The notes under the pieces are model-generated. The model did not search any database, was not told where the DNA came from, and worked only from the letters and a program-made list of their open reading frames with translations. A program made the translations under genes and the position numbers. Of a stretch of 64,000 nucleotides of DNA, positions 45,420 through 54,504 are shown one piece after another (within the stretch, counting starts at the first letter, position 1; every line of letters starts with the position of its first letter). This DNA comes from Blastopirellula marina DSM 3645 (GTDB lineage Bacteria > Planctomycetota > Planctomycetia > Pirellulales > Pirellulaceae). The stretch spans positions 1,644,405-1,708,404 of the forward strand of contig NZ_CH672377.1 of assembly GCF_000153105.1 (NCBI RefSeq), written 5' to 3'.

Positions 45420-46502
45420 GTGGACAGACTTTCCTTGAAGAAGACCCTTCTGACGCTGCTGAAGTTCGCGATTCCGGCAGGAATTTTGACCTATTTGATC
45501 CGTGATCTGGTGGTCAACCACGGCGACGAATTGCTGCAGATCCGCGATTCACCCAAAAATTGGGGGTTGCTGACGCTGGCGTTTGCGCTGGCGATGACGG
45601 CGCTCATTTGCACGTTTCTACGGTGGCGCATGCTGGTCATCACGCTGCAAATGCCGTTTCGGGTGACCGACGCGTTGCGACTCGGGTTCCTCGGCTTCCT
45701 GTTCAACTTTGTCGGCGCCGGCAGTGTGGGGGGAGATTTGTTCAAGGCGATCTTTATTGCCCGCGAGTATCCGCAAAATCGGGCCGCCGCCTTCGCCACG
45801 GTAATCGTCGATCGCATGATCGGGCTCTACGCACTGCTGGTCGTAACGTCACTGGCCACGCTCGCAATCGATCGCACCGTCGCTGACACGGCGATGCTGA
45901 CCGTATTGAACATTATCTATGGCCTAACGATCGTCGGCGGTCTCGGCGTCGGCATGATCTTACTGCCGGGCTTCACGCGGGGGAGCGTTTCCGAGCTGCT
46001 CCGCAACCTGCCAAAGGTCGGTTCTAAAATTGGCGAGCTGATCGACGCAGTCCGTCTCTATCGCCGTCAACCGCTGGTCCTCACGGTGATCGCCGTGATG
46101 AGTCTGTCGATTCACGTCCTGTTTGCGATGTCGGTCTATTGCATCGCTCACGGCCTGTTTACCGAGGCTCCGACTCTAATAGAGCATCTGGTGATCGTCC
46201 CGTTGTCGATGGTCTTCGCCGCGTTACCAATCGCTCCCGGCGGGATGGGAACGTTTGAACTGGCGATGAACTACTTGTACCAACATGTGCCGACTCCGCC
46301 GGCCGCCGAAGGAATCGGCACGATCGTGGCCCTCGGCTATCGCGTGATCACCATTTTGATGGCGCTGGTCGGAGTCGTCTACTATTGGTTCTACCGCAAA
46401 GAAGTCGGCGTGCTGATGCACGAAGCGGAAGAAGAACAAGAGCACGAGCATGAGCGCGAAGCGTACGTCGATATCTCCACCGAAAGCACGCCGGCCGAGT
46501 GA
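45420..46502 (+). CDS. Lysylphosphatidylglycerol synthase TM-type flippase-like membrane protein
   Basis: About 360 residues from the GTG at 45420; another GTG at 45363 gives 19 more residues, and neither has a clear ribosome-binding site. Seven or eight membrane helices. Family marks: LKKTLLTLLKFAIPAGILTY, AMTALICTFLRWRMLV, then the diagnostic FLFNFVGAGSVGGDLFKAIF and VIVDRMIGLYALL, and VPLSMVFAALPIAPGGMGTFE. This is the UPF0104/MprF-N-like group, whose members flip or help transfer lipids and glycolipids. There is no aminoacyl transferase domain. The C-terminal tail is very Glu/His-rich. The substrate cannot be told from the neighbours. Confidence 0.85.
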   Translation: MDRLSLKKTLLTLLKFAIPAGILTYLIRDLVVNHGDELLQIRDSPKNWGLLTLAFALAMTALICTFLRWRMLVITLQMPFRVTDALRLGFLGFLFNFVGAGSVGGDLFKAIFIAREYPQNRAAAFATVIVDRMIGLYALLVVTSLATLAIDRTVADTAMLTVLNIIYGLTIVGGLGVGMILLPGFTRGSVSELLRNLPKVGSKIGELIDAVRLYRRQPLVLTVIAVMSLSIHVLFAMSVYCIAHGLFTEAPTLIEHLVIVPLSMVFAALPIAPGGMGTFELAMNYLYQHVPTPPAAEGIGTIVALGYRVITILMALVGVVYYWFYRKEVGVLMHEAEEEQEHEHEREAYVDISTESTPAE

Positions 46503-46521
46503 CGCGGCGAAACTTCGTCCC

Positions 46522-47526
46522 CTATTTCGTCGTCACGTCCAAGTGTGACAACACTTTTTCGAGATAGTTGACCGGCATATACGTTTCGATCTCTTCTTCG
46601 GCAGACGCCTGCTGCACTTCGGCGGCCGGTTGCGGCTGGTACGGTTTTCCGTCCACTTCCACTTTTCCCCCTTCGCGTTGAATAGAGGGCGCCGTATTGT
46701 CGAGCAAGTCGCTTTGCTTGATCGAAACCTGGCAATAGCCTTCGCTCCGCAATTGCGCGACGCCGTTGTTGCCCAGCAGCGCCCCCGTCACGTCAACCCG
46801 TGATGCGCCCCCGATCGAGACGCCGCTGCGTCCGTTGCCGCGAGCCGTGATCCGCTTCAAACCGACCTCAAACGCATTGTCGTGCGCGTTGATGCCGTCC
46901 AGCTGAAAGCCTTGCACGATCAGGTCGCGAATTTCCAGATACCGGACGTCGTACAGCGTGATGCCGACGGTCAGGCCGGTATAGGTCAGACGATACCCGC
47001 CGAGCCCTAGATTCTTCTCGCTCTTGAAATAAATATGGTCGTCAAACAGCGCCCACTCCAACGGCTGCATCGCGGCGAGATCTTCTTTCGTCCGGATCGC
47101 AGCTTTCTCAAGCGGCTTGTCATCCATAAACAAAATGTTGAACGCTTTCCGCCAAGGGCTAAAGCGATATAAGTCGTCCCCGACCACTTCCCAAGCGTCA
47201 ACCGGCACCAGAGCGGCACCGTCCAGCGTCGCGCCGTTCCCTTCCAGCACAAAAGGGCTGCCGGGAAATCCGCTATGATGGGCCGCTTGGAAGGTGATTG
47301 ATTCGCGATAAGCGACGCCGGTGTTCTTCAGCACGATATGATCCCCTTTTCGCGCCACGCGCAGCGCTTTGGCGATTGAGCGAACCGGGCCGTCGGCGTT
47401 GACGCCTAGCTCCGGCATCGTTCCGATGTGATGATCATCACCGCGAATGTTGTCGACATAGATATCACGGGCCGCTGCGACGCTAGCAAGCAGCGCAATT
47501 CCCAAGATGGTCAGGCAAAATCGCAT
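46522..47526 (-). CDS. Exported right-handed parallel beta-helix protein
   Basis: 334 residues. Signal peptide LTILGIALLASVAAARD. Early DNIRGDDHHIG, then GPVRSIAKALRVARKGDHIV, is the usual entry to pectate-lyase-type helices (DUF1565-like). The centre shows the rung pattern LEIRDLIVQGFQLDGINAHD, VGLKRITARGNGRSGVSIGG and VDVTGALLGNNGVAQL. The C-terminal ~50 residues are Glu/Gln-rich and probably disordered. Catalytic residues cannot be assigned. Likely periplasmic or extracellular, acting on or binding polysaccharide. It converges with the flippase-like gene with only 19 bp between stops. Confidence 0.8.
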   Translation of the reverse strand: MRFCLTILGIALLASVAAARDIYVDNIRGDDHHIGTMPELGVNADGPVRSIAKALRVARKGDHIVLKNTGVAYRESITFQAAHHSGFPGSPFVLEGNGATLDGAALVPVDAWEVVGDDLYRFSPWRKAFNILFMDDKPLEKAAIRTKEDLAAMQPLEWALFDDHIYFKSEKNLGLGGYRLTYTGLTVGITLYDVRYLEIRDLIVQGFQLDGINAHDNAFEVGLKRITARGNGRSGVSIGGASRVDVTGALLGNNGVAQLRSEGYCQVSIKQSDLLDNTAPSIQREGGKVEVDGKPYQPQPAAEVQQASAEEEIETYMPVNYLEKVLSHLDVTTK

Positions 47527-47654
47527 ATCGACGTTTCTCGTTTCCTGCTGGCGAATCTAGTTCGGATCATCTTTCTCATCGGCAGAAATTTCGCTTCGAC
47601 CCAATTAAGTCTTAAAATAGACTCAATCAAACCGACCAGCGCAGGAGAAGTTTA

Positions 47655-48230
47655 ATGGAGCGAAGATGGGGAAACCAGCGGATTGAGCTGGCAATCGGCG
47701 ACATTACCGACCAAAACGTCGACATTGTCGTCAACGCGGCCAATAGTCGGCTCGCCGGCGGCGGGGGTGTTGATGGCGCGATCCACGCAGCCGGGGGGCC
47801 AGCGATCATGGAAGAAACGCGGCGGCGATACCCTGACGGATGCCCCACCGGCGAGGCAGTGATCAGTTCGGCCGGCAAGCTTTCGGCGCGCTACGTAATC
47901 CATGCGGTCGGCCCCATCTGGCAAGGAGGCGGCGCCGGCGAAGAGAAACAGCTAGAAGCCGCCTACACGCGATGTCTGGAACTTGCCGCCGCGCATGACG
48001 CAACCAGTATTGTTTTTCCTGCGCTCAGTTGCGGCGCGTACGGCTATCCGCTCGATTTGGCGGCCCGCATCGCGCTGAAGACGGCGATCCGCTGGATCCC
48101 CTATCACTCGCAACCGCGACTGATCCGCTTTGTCCTCTTCAGCGAAGGGCCCTACAGCGTCTTTGCCGCAGCGCTGGAAGAATTGACTGGGGAAAGCGGA
48201 AAACCTCGCTGCAACGAAGACGCCTTGTAA
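47655..48230 (+). CDS. Macro domain protein (O-acetyl-ADP-ribose deacetylase type)
   Basis: 191 residues, a single macro domain. GDITD at 15-19, NAANSRLAGGGGVDGAIHAA at 27-46 (ADP-ribose-binding Asn and the catalytic Asp loop), then PTGEAVISSAG, IHAVGPIW and FPALSCGAYGYPLDLAA, all matching the MacroD/YmdB clade. Such enzymes hydrolyse O-acetyl-ADP-ribose or remove mono-ADP-ribose from Asp/Glu. Cytoplasmic. ATG at 47655, with GGAG about seven bases upstream. Confidence 0.93.
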   Translation: MERRWGNQRIELAIGDITDQNVDIVVNAANSRLAGGGGVDGAIHAAGGPAIMEETRRRYPDGCPTGEAVISSAGKLSARYVIHAVGPIWQGGGAGEEKQLEAAYTRCLELAAAHDATSIVFPALSCGAYGYPLDLAARIALKTAIRWIPYHSQPRLIRFVLFSEGPYSVFAAALEELTGESGKPRCNEDAL

Positions 48231-48370
48231 CGGCGTCGCGCGATTTATTTTGCCGCGGGAATACGCTTTGACCCTGCCGTTCTAGGCGGCTAGGATGAGG
48301 GAAACCGGCGCCTGCTCGCTGGTTCCCGCCTCTTCCTGGTGCTCCTTCCTCCCGCCCGACGAGTCGCCGC

Positions 48371-51300
48371 ATGTCGCGTCGAAATATTGCCTTGCTGCTG
48401 GTCATGTTGGCCGCGTCGTTGACAACGCGAAGCCAGGCCGCCGATCAACCGCAAGAGTTCCCCCCAGCCGACGTCGAGTTCTTTGAAAAAGAAGTCCGTC
48501 CGATCCTGGTGCGGCACTGCTATGAATGTCACAGCGCCGAAGCGGAGGAGCCCGCCGGCAATCTGCGTCTCGACTCGCGCGCTGCGATTTTGGGGGGCGG
48601 CGATAGCGGCGCTGCGATCGAAGTTGGACAGCCGGACGAAAGCTTATTGGTCGACGCGATCAACTGGGGCGATCTCTACGAGATGCCGCCAAAGTCCAAG
48701 ATGTCGGACGCCGAGATCGCGACGCTGACGCGGTGGGTCCAGATCGGCGCTCCCTGGCCTCAAGAAGCAGGTCCCGCGTTTGTCAGAAAAGTATTCGATA
48801 TCGACGCACGCAAATCACAACACTGGGCCTGGCGCCCGCTCGCTCATCCGCTTCCCCCCAAAGTGTCGCATGCTGATTGGCCGCAGGACAACATCGATCG
48901 CTTTGTGTTGGCGAAGCTCGAGCAACACAAGATCACGCCCAACGAGCCGGCCGATCCCCGAACCTGGCTGCGCCGCGTTTACTTTGACCTGATCGGCCTG
49001 CCGCCGGCTCCGGCGCAGATCGACGCTTTTCTGGCCGATCCATCTCGAGATGCGAAAACGCAGGTCGTCGATCGTCTGCTCGCTTCGCCCCAGTTTGGCG
49101 AGAAATGGGCGCGCCATTGGCTCGACCTAATGCGCTACGGCGAATCGCGCGGCCATGAGTTTGACTATGATATTCCCAACGTCCACGAGTATCGCGACTA
49201 TGTCATCCGCGCCCTAAACAACGACCTGCCGTACGACCAGTTTGTGATCGAACATCTTGCCGGCGATCTGCTAGAACAGCCGCGTCTGCATCCCGACGAA
49301 CGATTCAACGAATCGATCCTGGGAACCGGCTTTTGGCATCTGGGCGAATGGGTCCACTCGCCGGTCGACATTCGCAAGGACGAAGCCGATCGCTTTGACA
49401 ACATGGTCGACGTGATGGGCAAGTCGTTCATGGCGCTGACGATCGCTTGTGCGCGCTGCCATGATCACAAGTTCGACGCGATCTCCCAGGCCGACTACTA
49501 CCGCCAATTCGGGTTCCTGCAAAGTTCCGAGTATCGCCAGGTCCGTTTTGAAACGATGGAGCACAACGGCCAGGTCGCCGCGCAATTAGCACAACTGGAC
49601 GAACAAACACGCGCCGCGCTGACCAAAGTGCTCGATGAATCGGCCAGCGCCCGTCAGACGAAGTGGAAGTCGCTTTACTTGGCTGCTCGCACCGTCATCC
49701 AAACGCCAAACGCGGATCGCACCGCGATCGCCGAGAAGCACGGCGTCTCGGTCGAGCAGCTTTCCGGCTTGGTTCGTCAACTGCAACAAGCGGCTGGCGA
49801 ATCACAGCATCCGCTGCATCCGTTCGGAAAATTGGCCGCCATGGCCGACGATCAGCGAACCGAAACGCTGCGTTCGTTCGCAGAAGAGCCCAAGGCGCCA
49901 GCGCCAGTGCTCTTTGATTTCGCTCATGCCGACGAAAAACAATGGCGCACCAACGGCTATGCGTTTGGCCTGGCGCCGCAGCGGATCGGCCAGTTGCAAC
50001 TGTCGACCGATGGCATGCCGATCGGCGTTCGCACCGCTGGCGCCGCCGTGCGTGACGTGCGATGGAACAAGCTCGGTCGCGCCAAAGACGTCCAGCACGA
50101 ACAAGGCAAAATCGCCAACTGGGATCAGGCCGGCCGCACCGTCCGGACGCCCACGTTCGAGCTGACCGATGGCCGCGTCTATTATCTGGTCCGCGGCAGC
50201 GGTCGCGCCTTCGCCGTGATCGACTCCCATCGCATGATCAACGGTCCGCTGCATGGCGCGTCGCTCCATACTTGGAAACAGGACGCCGCCGCTGGCCCGC
50301 AGTGGATCACCCATGACCTGCGCGACTACCAAGGACATCGCATCCACTTAGAGTTCTCGCCCGAGGGGGACGAGCCGCTCGAGATCTTGCAAGTCGCCGA
50401 AGGCGCTGCGGCGCCGCGCTATGACGCGCCCACGACGGTTCCCCTGGCCGGAATCGTCCTCGATCCAAACGACGACTCTCAACAGCCGAGCGACGCACGC
50501 CTGGCGAACGCTTTCGCCGATTTCCTCAACCGCGCCGCCGCATCGATCGGCGATTCCGCCCAGCCGGCCGCAGCGCTGCTGGCCGATTGGCTTGTCAAAA
50601 ACCGCAGCCTGATTTTCGACCATGATCGTGACCTCGATATCCAACTGCGTCAGATCGCCGAGAATCACAAGACCCAAGAAGCCGAGCTGGTCCAACAAAT
50701 TCGCTTTCGCTCGCGTTTGGCGCCGGCCATGTGGGATGGTTCTGGCGAAAACGAACGCGTGATGATTCGCGGCGCGACGAAGAACCTGGGTGACGAAGCG
50801 CAGCGCGGGCTGCCGGTCGCGCTGGGCGGCAGTCACGAGTTTGACGCGTTGGGAAGCGGCCGCTTGCAGATGGCCCACGAGATGATGTCGCCCGACAATC
50901 CATTCGCATCGCGCGTGATCGTCAATCGACTCTGGCATCACCTGCTGGGTCGCGGCATCGTCGCGTCGGTCGACAACTTCGGCGTCCTCGGCGAAGAGCC
51001 GACCCATCCCGAACTGCTCGATTATCTCGCCACCGAATTTATCGCCGACGACTGGTCGCTGAAGCGGATGATTCGCCGCATCGTGCTGACGCAAACCTAC
51101 GCGATGTCGAGCGAACCAGGCGGCGCCGAAGAGACGCTCGATCCCCAAAACAAGCTGCTGCATCGGATGCGGATTCGGCGCTTGACCGGCGAAGCGATTC
51201 GGGACGAAGTCCTTGCGATCAGCGGCCGCATCGATCCGCAAATGTACGGCCCGAGCGTGCCGACTTACCTGACCGAGTTCATGCAAGGTCGCGGTCGTCC

Positions 51301-51733
51301 GGCCAGCGGCCCGATCGACGGCGCCGGCCGCCGCAGCGTTTACCTCTCGATCCGCCGCAACTTCCTCTCCCCCACGATGCTGGCCTTCGACGTGCCGCAA
51401 CCGGCGTCGACCGTCGGCCGCCGCAACCAATCGAACGTCCCGGCCCAAGCGCTGATCTTGCTGAACGATCCGATGATGTACGCCGAAGCGCAGCGCTGGG
51501 GCGCCCAAGTCGCGCAAGACCAAGCGCCGCGCACCGAGCGGATCGCCGCGATGTTTGTCACCGCGCTCGGTCGTCCTCCTTATGACGAAGAAGCGGCCGC
51601 CGCAGACGCTTACTTTGCCGAGCGAGCCGAGCAATTGCAGCTTTCCGCCGCAGCGGCCGACAATAACGCCGAGATCTGGGGGGATCTGGCCCATGCGCTG
51701 TTCAACGTTAAAGACTTCATTTACATCCGCTAA
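48371..51733 (+). CDS. PSCyt1/DUF1549/DUF1553 protein with cytochrome c site
   Basis: 1120 residues, exported (LALLLVMLAASL-type signal within the first 24). One heme c site, CYECH at 50-54, lies in the PSCyt1 domain (about 35-135) with GNLRLDSRAAILGGGDSG. DUF1549 follows (about 165-370: RFVLAKLEQHKITPN, YFDLIGLPP, ARHWLDLMRYGESRG). A centre of ~300 residues is not recognised. DUF1553 is C-terminal (about 850-1100: NPFASRVIVNRLWHHLLGRG, LVLT-type TQTYAMSSEPG, NVPAQALILLNDPMMY). This architecture is specific to planctomycetes and relatives, where it is usually followed by a DUF1501 gene, as here 12 bp later. Role unproven; periplasmic catabolism is the usual suggestion. Confidence 0.95.
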   Translation: MSRRNIALLLVMLAASLTTRSQAADQPQEFPPADVEFFEKEVRPILVRHCYECHSAEAEEPAGNLRLDSRAAILGGGDSGAAIEVGQPDESLLVDAINWGDLYEMPPKSKMSDAEIATLTRWVQIGAPWPQEAGPAFVRKVFDIDARKSQHWAWRPLAHPLPPKVSHADWPQDNIDRFVLAKLEQHKITPNEPADPRTWLRRVYFDLIGLPPAPAQIDAFLADPSRDAKTQVVDRLLASPQFGEKWARHWLDLMRYGESRGHEFDYDIPNVHEYRDYVIRALNNDLPYDQFVIEHLAGDLLEQPRLHPDERFNESILGTGFWHLGEWVHSPVDIRKDEADRFDNMVDVMGKSFMALTIACARCHDHKFDAISQADYYRQFGFLQSSEYRQVRFETMEHNGQVAAQLAQLDEQTRAALTKVLDESASARQTKWKSLYLAARTVIQTPNADRTAIAEKHGVSVEQLSGLVRQLQQAAGESQHPLHPFGKLAAMADDQRTETLRSFAEEPKAPAPVLFDFAHADEKQWRTNGYAFGLAPQRIGQLQLSTDGMPIGVRTAGAAVRDVRWNKLGRAKDVQHEQGKIANWDQAGRTVRTPTFELTDGRVYYLVRGSGRAFAVIDSHRMINGPLHGASLHTWKQDAAAGPQWITHDLRDYQGHRIHLEFSPEGDEPLEILQVAEGAAAPRYDAPTTVPLAGIVLDPNDDSQQPSDARLANAFADFLNRAAASIGDSAQPAAALLADWLVKNRSLIFDHDRDLDIQLRQIAENHKTQEAELVQQIRFRSRLAPAMWDGSGENERVMIRGATKNLGDEAQRGLPVALGGSHEFDALGSGRLQMAHEMMSPDNPFASRVIVNRLWHHLLGRGIVASVDNFGVLGEEPTHPELLDYLATEFIADDWSLKRMIRRIVLTQTYAMSSEPGGAEETLDPQNKLLHRMRIRRLTGEAIRDEVLAISGRIDPQMYGPSVPTYLTEFMQGRGRPASGPIDGAGRRSVYLSIRRNFLSPTMLAFDVPQPASTVGRRNQSNVPAQALILLNDPMMYAEAQRWGAQVAQDQAPRTERIAAMFVTALGRPPYDEEAAAADAYFAERAEQLQLSAAAADNNAEIWGDLAHALFNVKDFIYIR

Positions 51734-51745
51734 GCCGGGCTCACC

Positions 51746-53158
51746 ATGTCGCATTGTCATCGTTATCGTCCGCAACCGCTGTCGCGCCGCGATCTGCTAA
51801 AGTCGGCGTCGTGCGGGTTCGCTGCGGTCGCACTGCAGGCGCTGCTGGGGGATAACTCATTCGCCGCGTCCGACGCTTCGTCAGCGCCGCACCATGCGGC
51901 CAAAGCGAAGAACGTCATCTTCCTCTACATGGATGGAGGCCCTTCGCAGGTCGATACCTTCGACCCGAAGCCGGCGCTGGCCAAGTACGACGGCCAGCCG
52001 TTCCCAACGAAGACCGAGCCGACGCAGTTCAACAACAACGGCGCAACGCTGGCGAGCCTCTGGAAGTTCAAACAGTATGGCGAGAGCGGGCTGCCGGTCA
52101 GCGAGCTCTTTCCGCACATCGGCTCGCAAGCCGACAAGCTGGCCATGATTCACTCGATGACCTCCGAGTTTCCAGAGCACACCAGCGCCAACTACTTTTT
52201 GCATACCGGCAGCGGCTTGCAAGGCCGCCCTAGCATGGGCGCGTGGACGACGTACGGTCTCGGCAGCGAGAATCAAGACTTGCCAGGCTTCGTCGTGCTG
52301 AACGGTGGGCTGATCCCGCCCGGCGGGATCGACAACTTCAACAGCGGCTTTCTGCCGGCCGCCTATCAAGGCTCGATCTTCAACCCCGGCGATCCCCCGG
52401 TCGCCAACATTCGCCCCGCCGATCGAACCGCCGCACTGCAAAAGCGGAAGCTCGGCCTGATCGAACGTCTGGATCGCGCCGCGCAAGCCAACGCCGGCGG
52501 CGATGATCAGCTGGAGTCGGCGATCAAAAACTACGAGCTCGCCTATCGCATGCAGACCGCCGTGCCAGAGCTGATGGACATCCGCGACGAGACGCCGGCG
52601 ACGCTCGAAATGTATGGCCTGAACGATAAGTTCAACAACACGAAGGTCTACGGCCGACAATGCTTGACCGCGCGGCGGCTGATCGAACGCGGCGTCCGCT
52701 TCGTCGAGCTGACCTGCCCCGGCGGCAACGGCGATCGCTGGGATCAGCACAGCAATCTCAAGGAGGGTCATGAGAAGAACGCGCAAACCGTCGACAAACC
52801 GATCGCCGGCCTGCTCGCCGATCTGCAGCAACGCGGGCTACTCGATTCGACGCTGGTCGTCTTCGCCGGCGAATTCGGCCGCACGCCGTTCGCCCAAGGC
52901 GCCAACGGCCGCGACCATAACCCGTTCGCGTTCACCATCTGGATGGCCGGCGGCGGCGTCCAAGGAGGCGTCCGCTATGGTCAATCGGACGAGTTCGGCT
53001 ACAAAACGATCGAGAACCGCCTGATGATCCACGACCTGCACGCGACGATGCTGCACCTATTGGGGGTCAATCACGAGCAACTCACCTTCCGCTTCAGCGG
53101 CCGCGACATGCGCCTAACCGACGTCCACGGCGAAGTCGTCCACGACATCCTCGCGTAG
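51746..53158 (+). CDS. DUF1501 family protein, Tat-exported
   Basis: 470 residues. The Tat signal is LSRRDLLKSASCGFAAVALQ. The mature protein begins KNVIFLYMDGGPSQVDTFDP, the DUF1501 opening, with a metal-like Asp as in sulfatases and alkaline phosphatases. It goes on with GENQ-like loops and LDSTLVVFAGEFGRTPFAQ, GRDHNPFAFTIWMAGGGVQG and HDLHATMLHLLGVNHEQL, all fitting the alkaline phosphatase superfamily fold. It starts 12 bp after the DUF1553 gene, so they form one operon, the standard planctomycete pairing. Confidence 0.95.
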   Translation: MSHCHRYRPQPLSRRDLLKSASCGFAAVALQALLGDNSFAASDASSAPHHAAKAKNVIFLYMDGGPSQVDTFDPKPALAKYDGQPFPTKTEPTQFNNNGATLASLWKFKQYGESGLPVSELFPHIGSQADKLAMIHSMTSEFPEHTSANYFLHTGSGLQGRPSMGAWTTYGLGSENQDLPGFVVLNGGLIPPGGIDNFNSGFLPAAYQGSIFNPGDPPVANIRPADRTAALQKRKLGLIERLDRAAQANAGGDDQLESAIKNYELAYRMQTAVPELMDIRDETPATLEMYGLNDKFNNTKVYGRQCLTARRLIERGVRFVELTCPGGNGDRWDQHSNLKEGHEKNAQTVDKPIAGLLADLQQRGLLDSTLVVFAGEFGRTPFAQGANGRDHNPFAFTIWMAGGGVQGGVRYGQSDEFGYKTIENRLMIHDLHATMLHLLGVNHEQLTFRFSGRDMRLTDVHGEVVHDILA

Positions 53159-53372
53159 CTCCAAGCCTAGCGCCATGCTCTTTCTGCGTCTTCGCGAGCA
53201 GAGCATGTCCTCCCAAGGCCCCAATTCCGAGTCGCTCCCCACAACTATTTCCCAAATTCGTAAACCGAGCGAACCAAAGTTCCCGCTACTTTCTCTATCC
53301 AGCTACCCAGCGGACAGGTTAGCCCCCTTGACGGTCCGCCCAAATTCGCGAAAACTGGCATGTTTCCCACCC

Positions 53373-53445
<73 letters not shown>

Positions 53446-53452
53446 CTGCAGT

Positions 53453-53487
53453 AAGCCGTAGTCCTAACAAGACTTACGGCTTTTTTT
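53453..53487 (+). terminator. Rho-independent terminator of tRNA-Lys
   Basis: AAGCCGTA-GTC pairs with GAC-TTACGGCTT, with one bulged T, then seven T. It starts eight bases after the tRNA. Confidence 0.9.
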
Positions 53488-54504
53488 ATGCGCCCGCCCC
53501 AGCCATTTCCTGCAGCTTCTTCGTCGCCCGACGCGCGAGGTTTGAAGTGCCCTTTTTCGAACCAAGCAAACACAATCCGGGCCGGAAGCAGCCAGCACCC
53601 AAACTTCTTAGGCCCAGCGGACCGTCCCAACCTAGCCTGGGGCAAAGTCGCGAAAGCGACGCAGGCCCAGGTCCGCACCCATAACAGCGACGAGGACGTT
53701 GGAGGGAATTCCCGTTCGTAGGCGCCATTTCGCGATCGTTGAAATGACTGGAATCCAATGGGAGACTCACGCACCATCATGGGCACGCGAAGACGCGGTA
53801 AGAGCTTGGCGCCGGGCGCCTAGTTTGGTTGTGCCAGCGCGGTAAAGATTGTCTCTCGACATAGCGCACGGAAGTGTGGTCGATTGCGCTCAGCGCGCGG
53901 GAACTTTGCGCGGCGCTGCTGGTTGGGTCAAGCTGCGAAATCGGCCGGGGCTTTCGTTTGCGCAGATTAACCCACTGGCGAAATGGCGATTCCAACGTCC
54001 CGGGAATGCAGCGGTCCGGTCCAACGGTCCAACCCTCAAAAAAAACGTGGCGTGCGAGTCCACTCGAGCGCCAAAAAAAAAACGCGCTGCGGTCCAGTCC
54101 ACATTGTGAAACGAATCACAAAGGCGGAAACCCGAGGGTGGAAGGAAGCGCGAATGAACGGGACGGAGGTCCTGTCCACTCGAACGCTGGAAAAAAAACG
54201 TGCTGCGGTCCAGTCCAATCCGCTCGCAAAAAAAACGCGGCGGTCCGGTCCAACCCTCTGAGATCGGCTGCCAACCTACGCAGATTCACTCGCAGGCAAG
54301 CTGGGAAGTTTCGCGATCAATTTTTGCAGCGGTCCGGTCCGGTCCACACTTCGCTGGGGAAGTATGGCGATACGGAACTGCAACGGTAGTGGCGAGTCGA
54401 TTCCCTTGGCTTGCGCCGCGGCGGGCTCGTGTGGCGTCGATCGGCGATGCTGCAGGAACGCCACGCGCAACATCTTCTCCATTTCCCCGTTTCCGCTTTT
54501 CTTC
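53488..54504. other. Repeat-rich non-coding region downstream of tRNA-Lys
   Basis: About 1 kb without a believable gene. The overlapping short ORFs across it are Arg/Lys-rich and differ in every frame, as expected of chance. The right half (54008-54347) has poly-A tracts of 8-10 and repeated CGGTCC-GTCCA elements, described as a repeat feature. CGCAGATT-containing segments recur at 53961 and 54279. Confidence 0.65.
54008..54347 (+). repeat. Cluster of GGTCC-rich elements with poly-A tracts
   Basis: Five copies of CGGTCC(A/G)GTCCA lie at about 54011, 54090, 54206, 54241 and 54330; four of them adjoin A8-A10 followed by CG(C/T)G. Two units are almost full direct repeats: 54059-54102 and 54175-54218, each GTCCACTCGA-CGC, a poly-A tract, then GCTGCGGTCCAGTCCA, with 116 bp between their starts. 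The element includes overlapping GGTCC sites. No tandem periodicity of fixed length. Function unknown. Confidence 0.75.

Noticed and set aside
53578-53602. Resemblance to the signal recognition particle RNA loop (CCGG-AAGCAGCC)
   Set aside because: The conserved GGAAGG core is incomplete and no flanking pairing supports an SRP RNA fold.
53849-54389. Overlapping Lys/Arg-rich ORFs in the repeat region as genes
   Set aside because: Their sequence is driven by the poly-A tracts and GGTCC repeats, and every frame gives a different short protein without homologous pattern.
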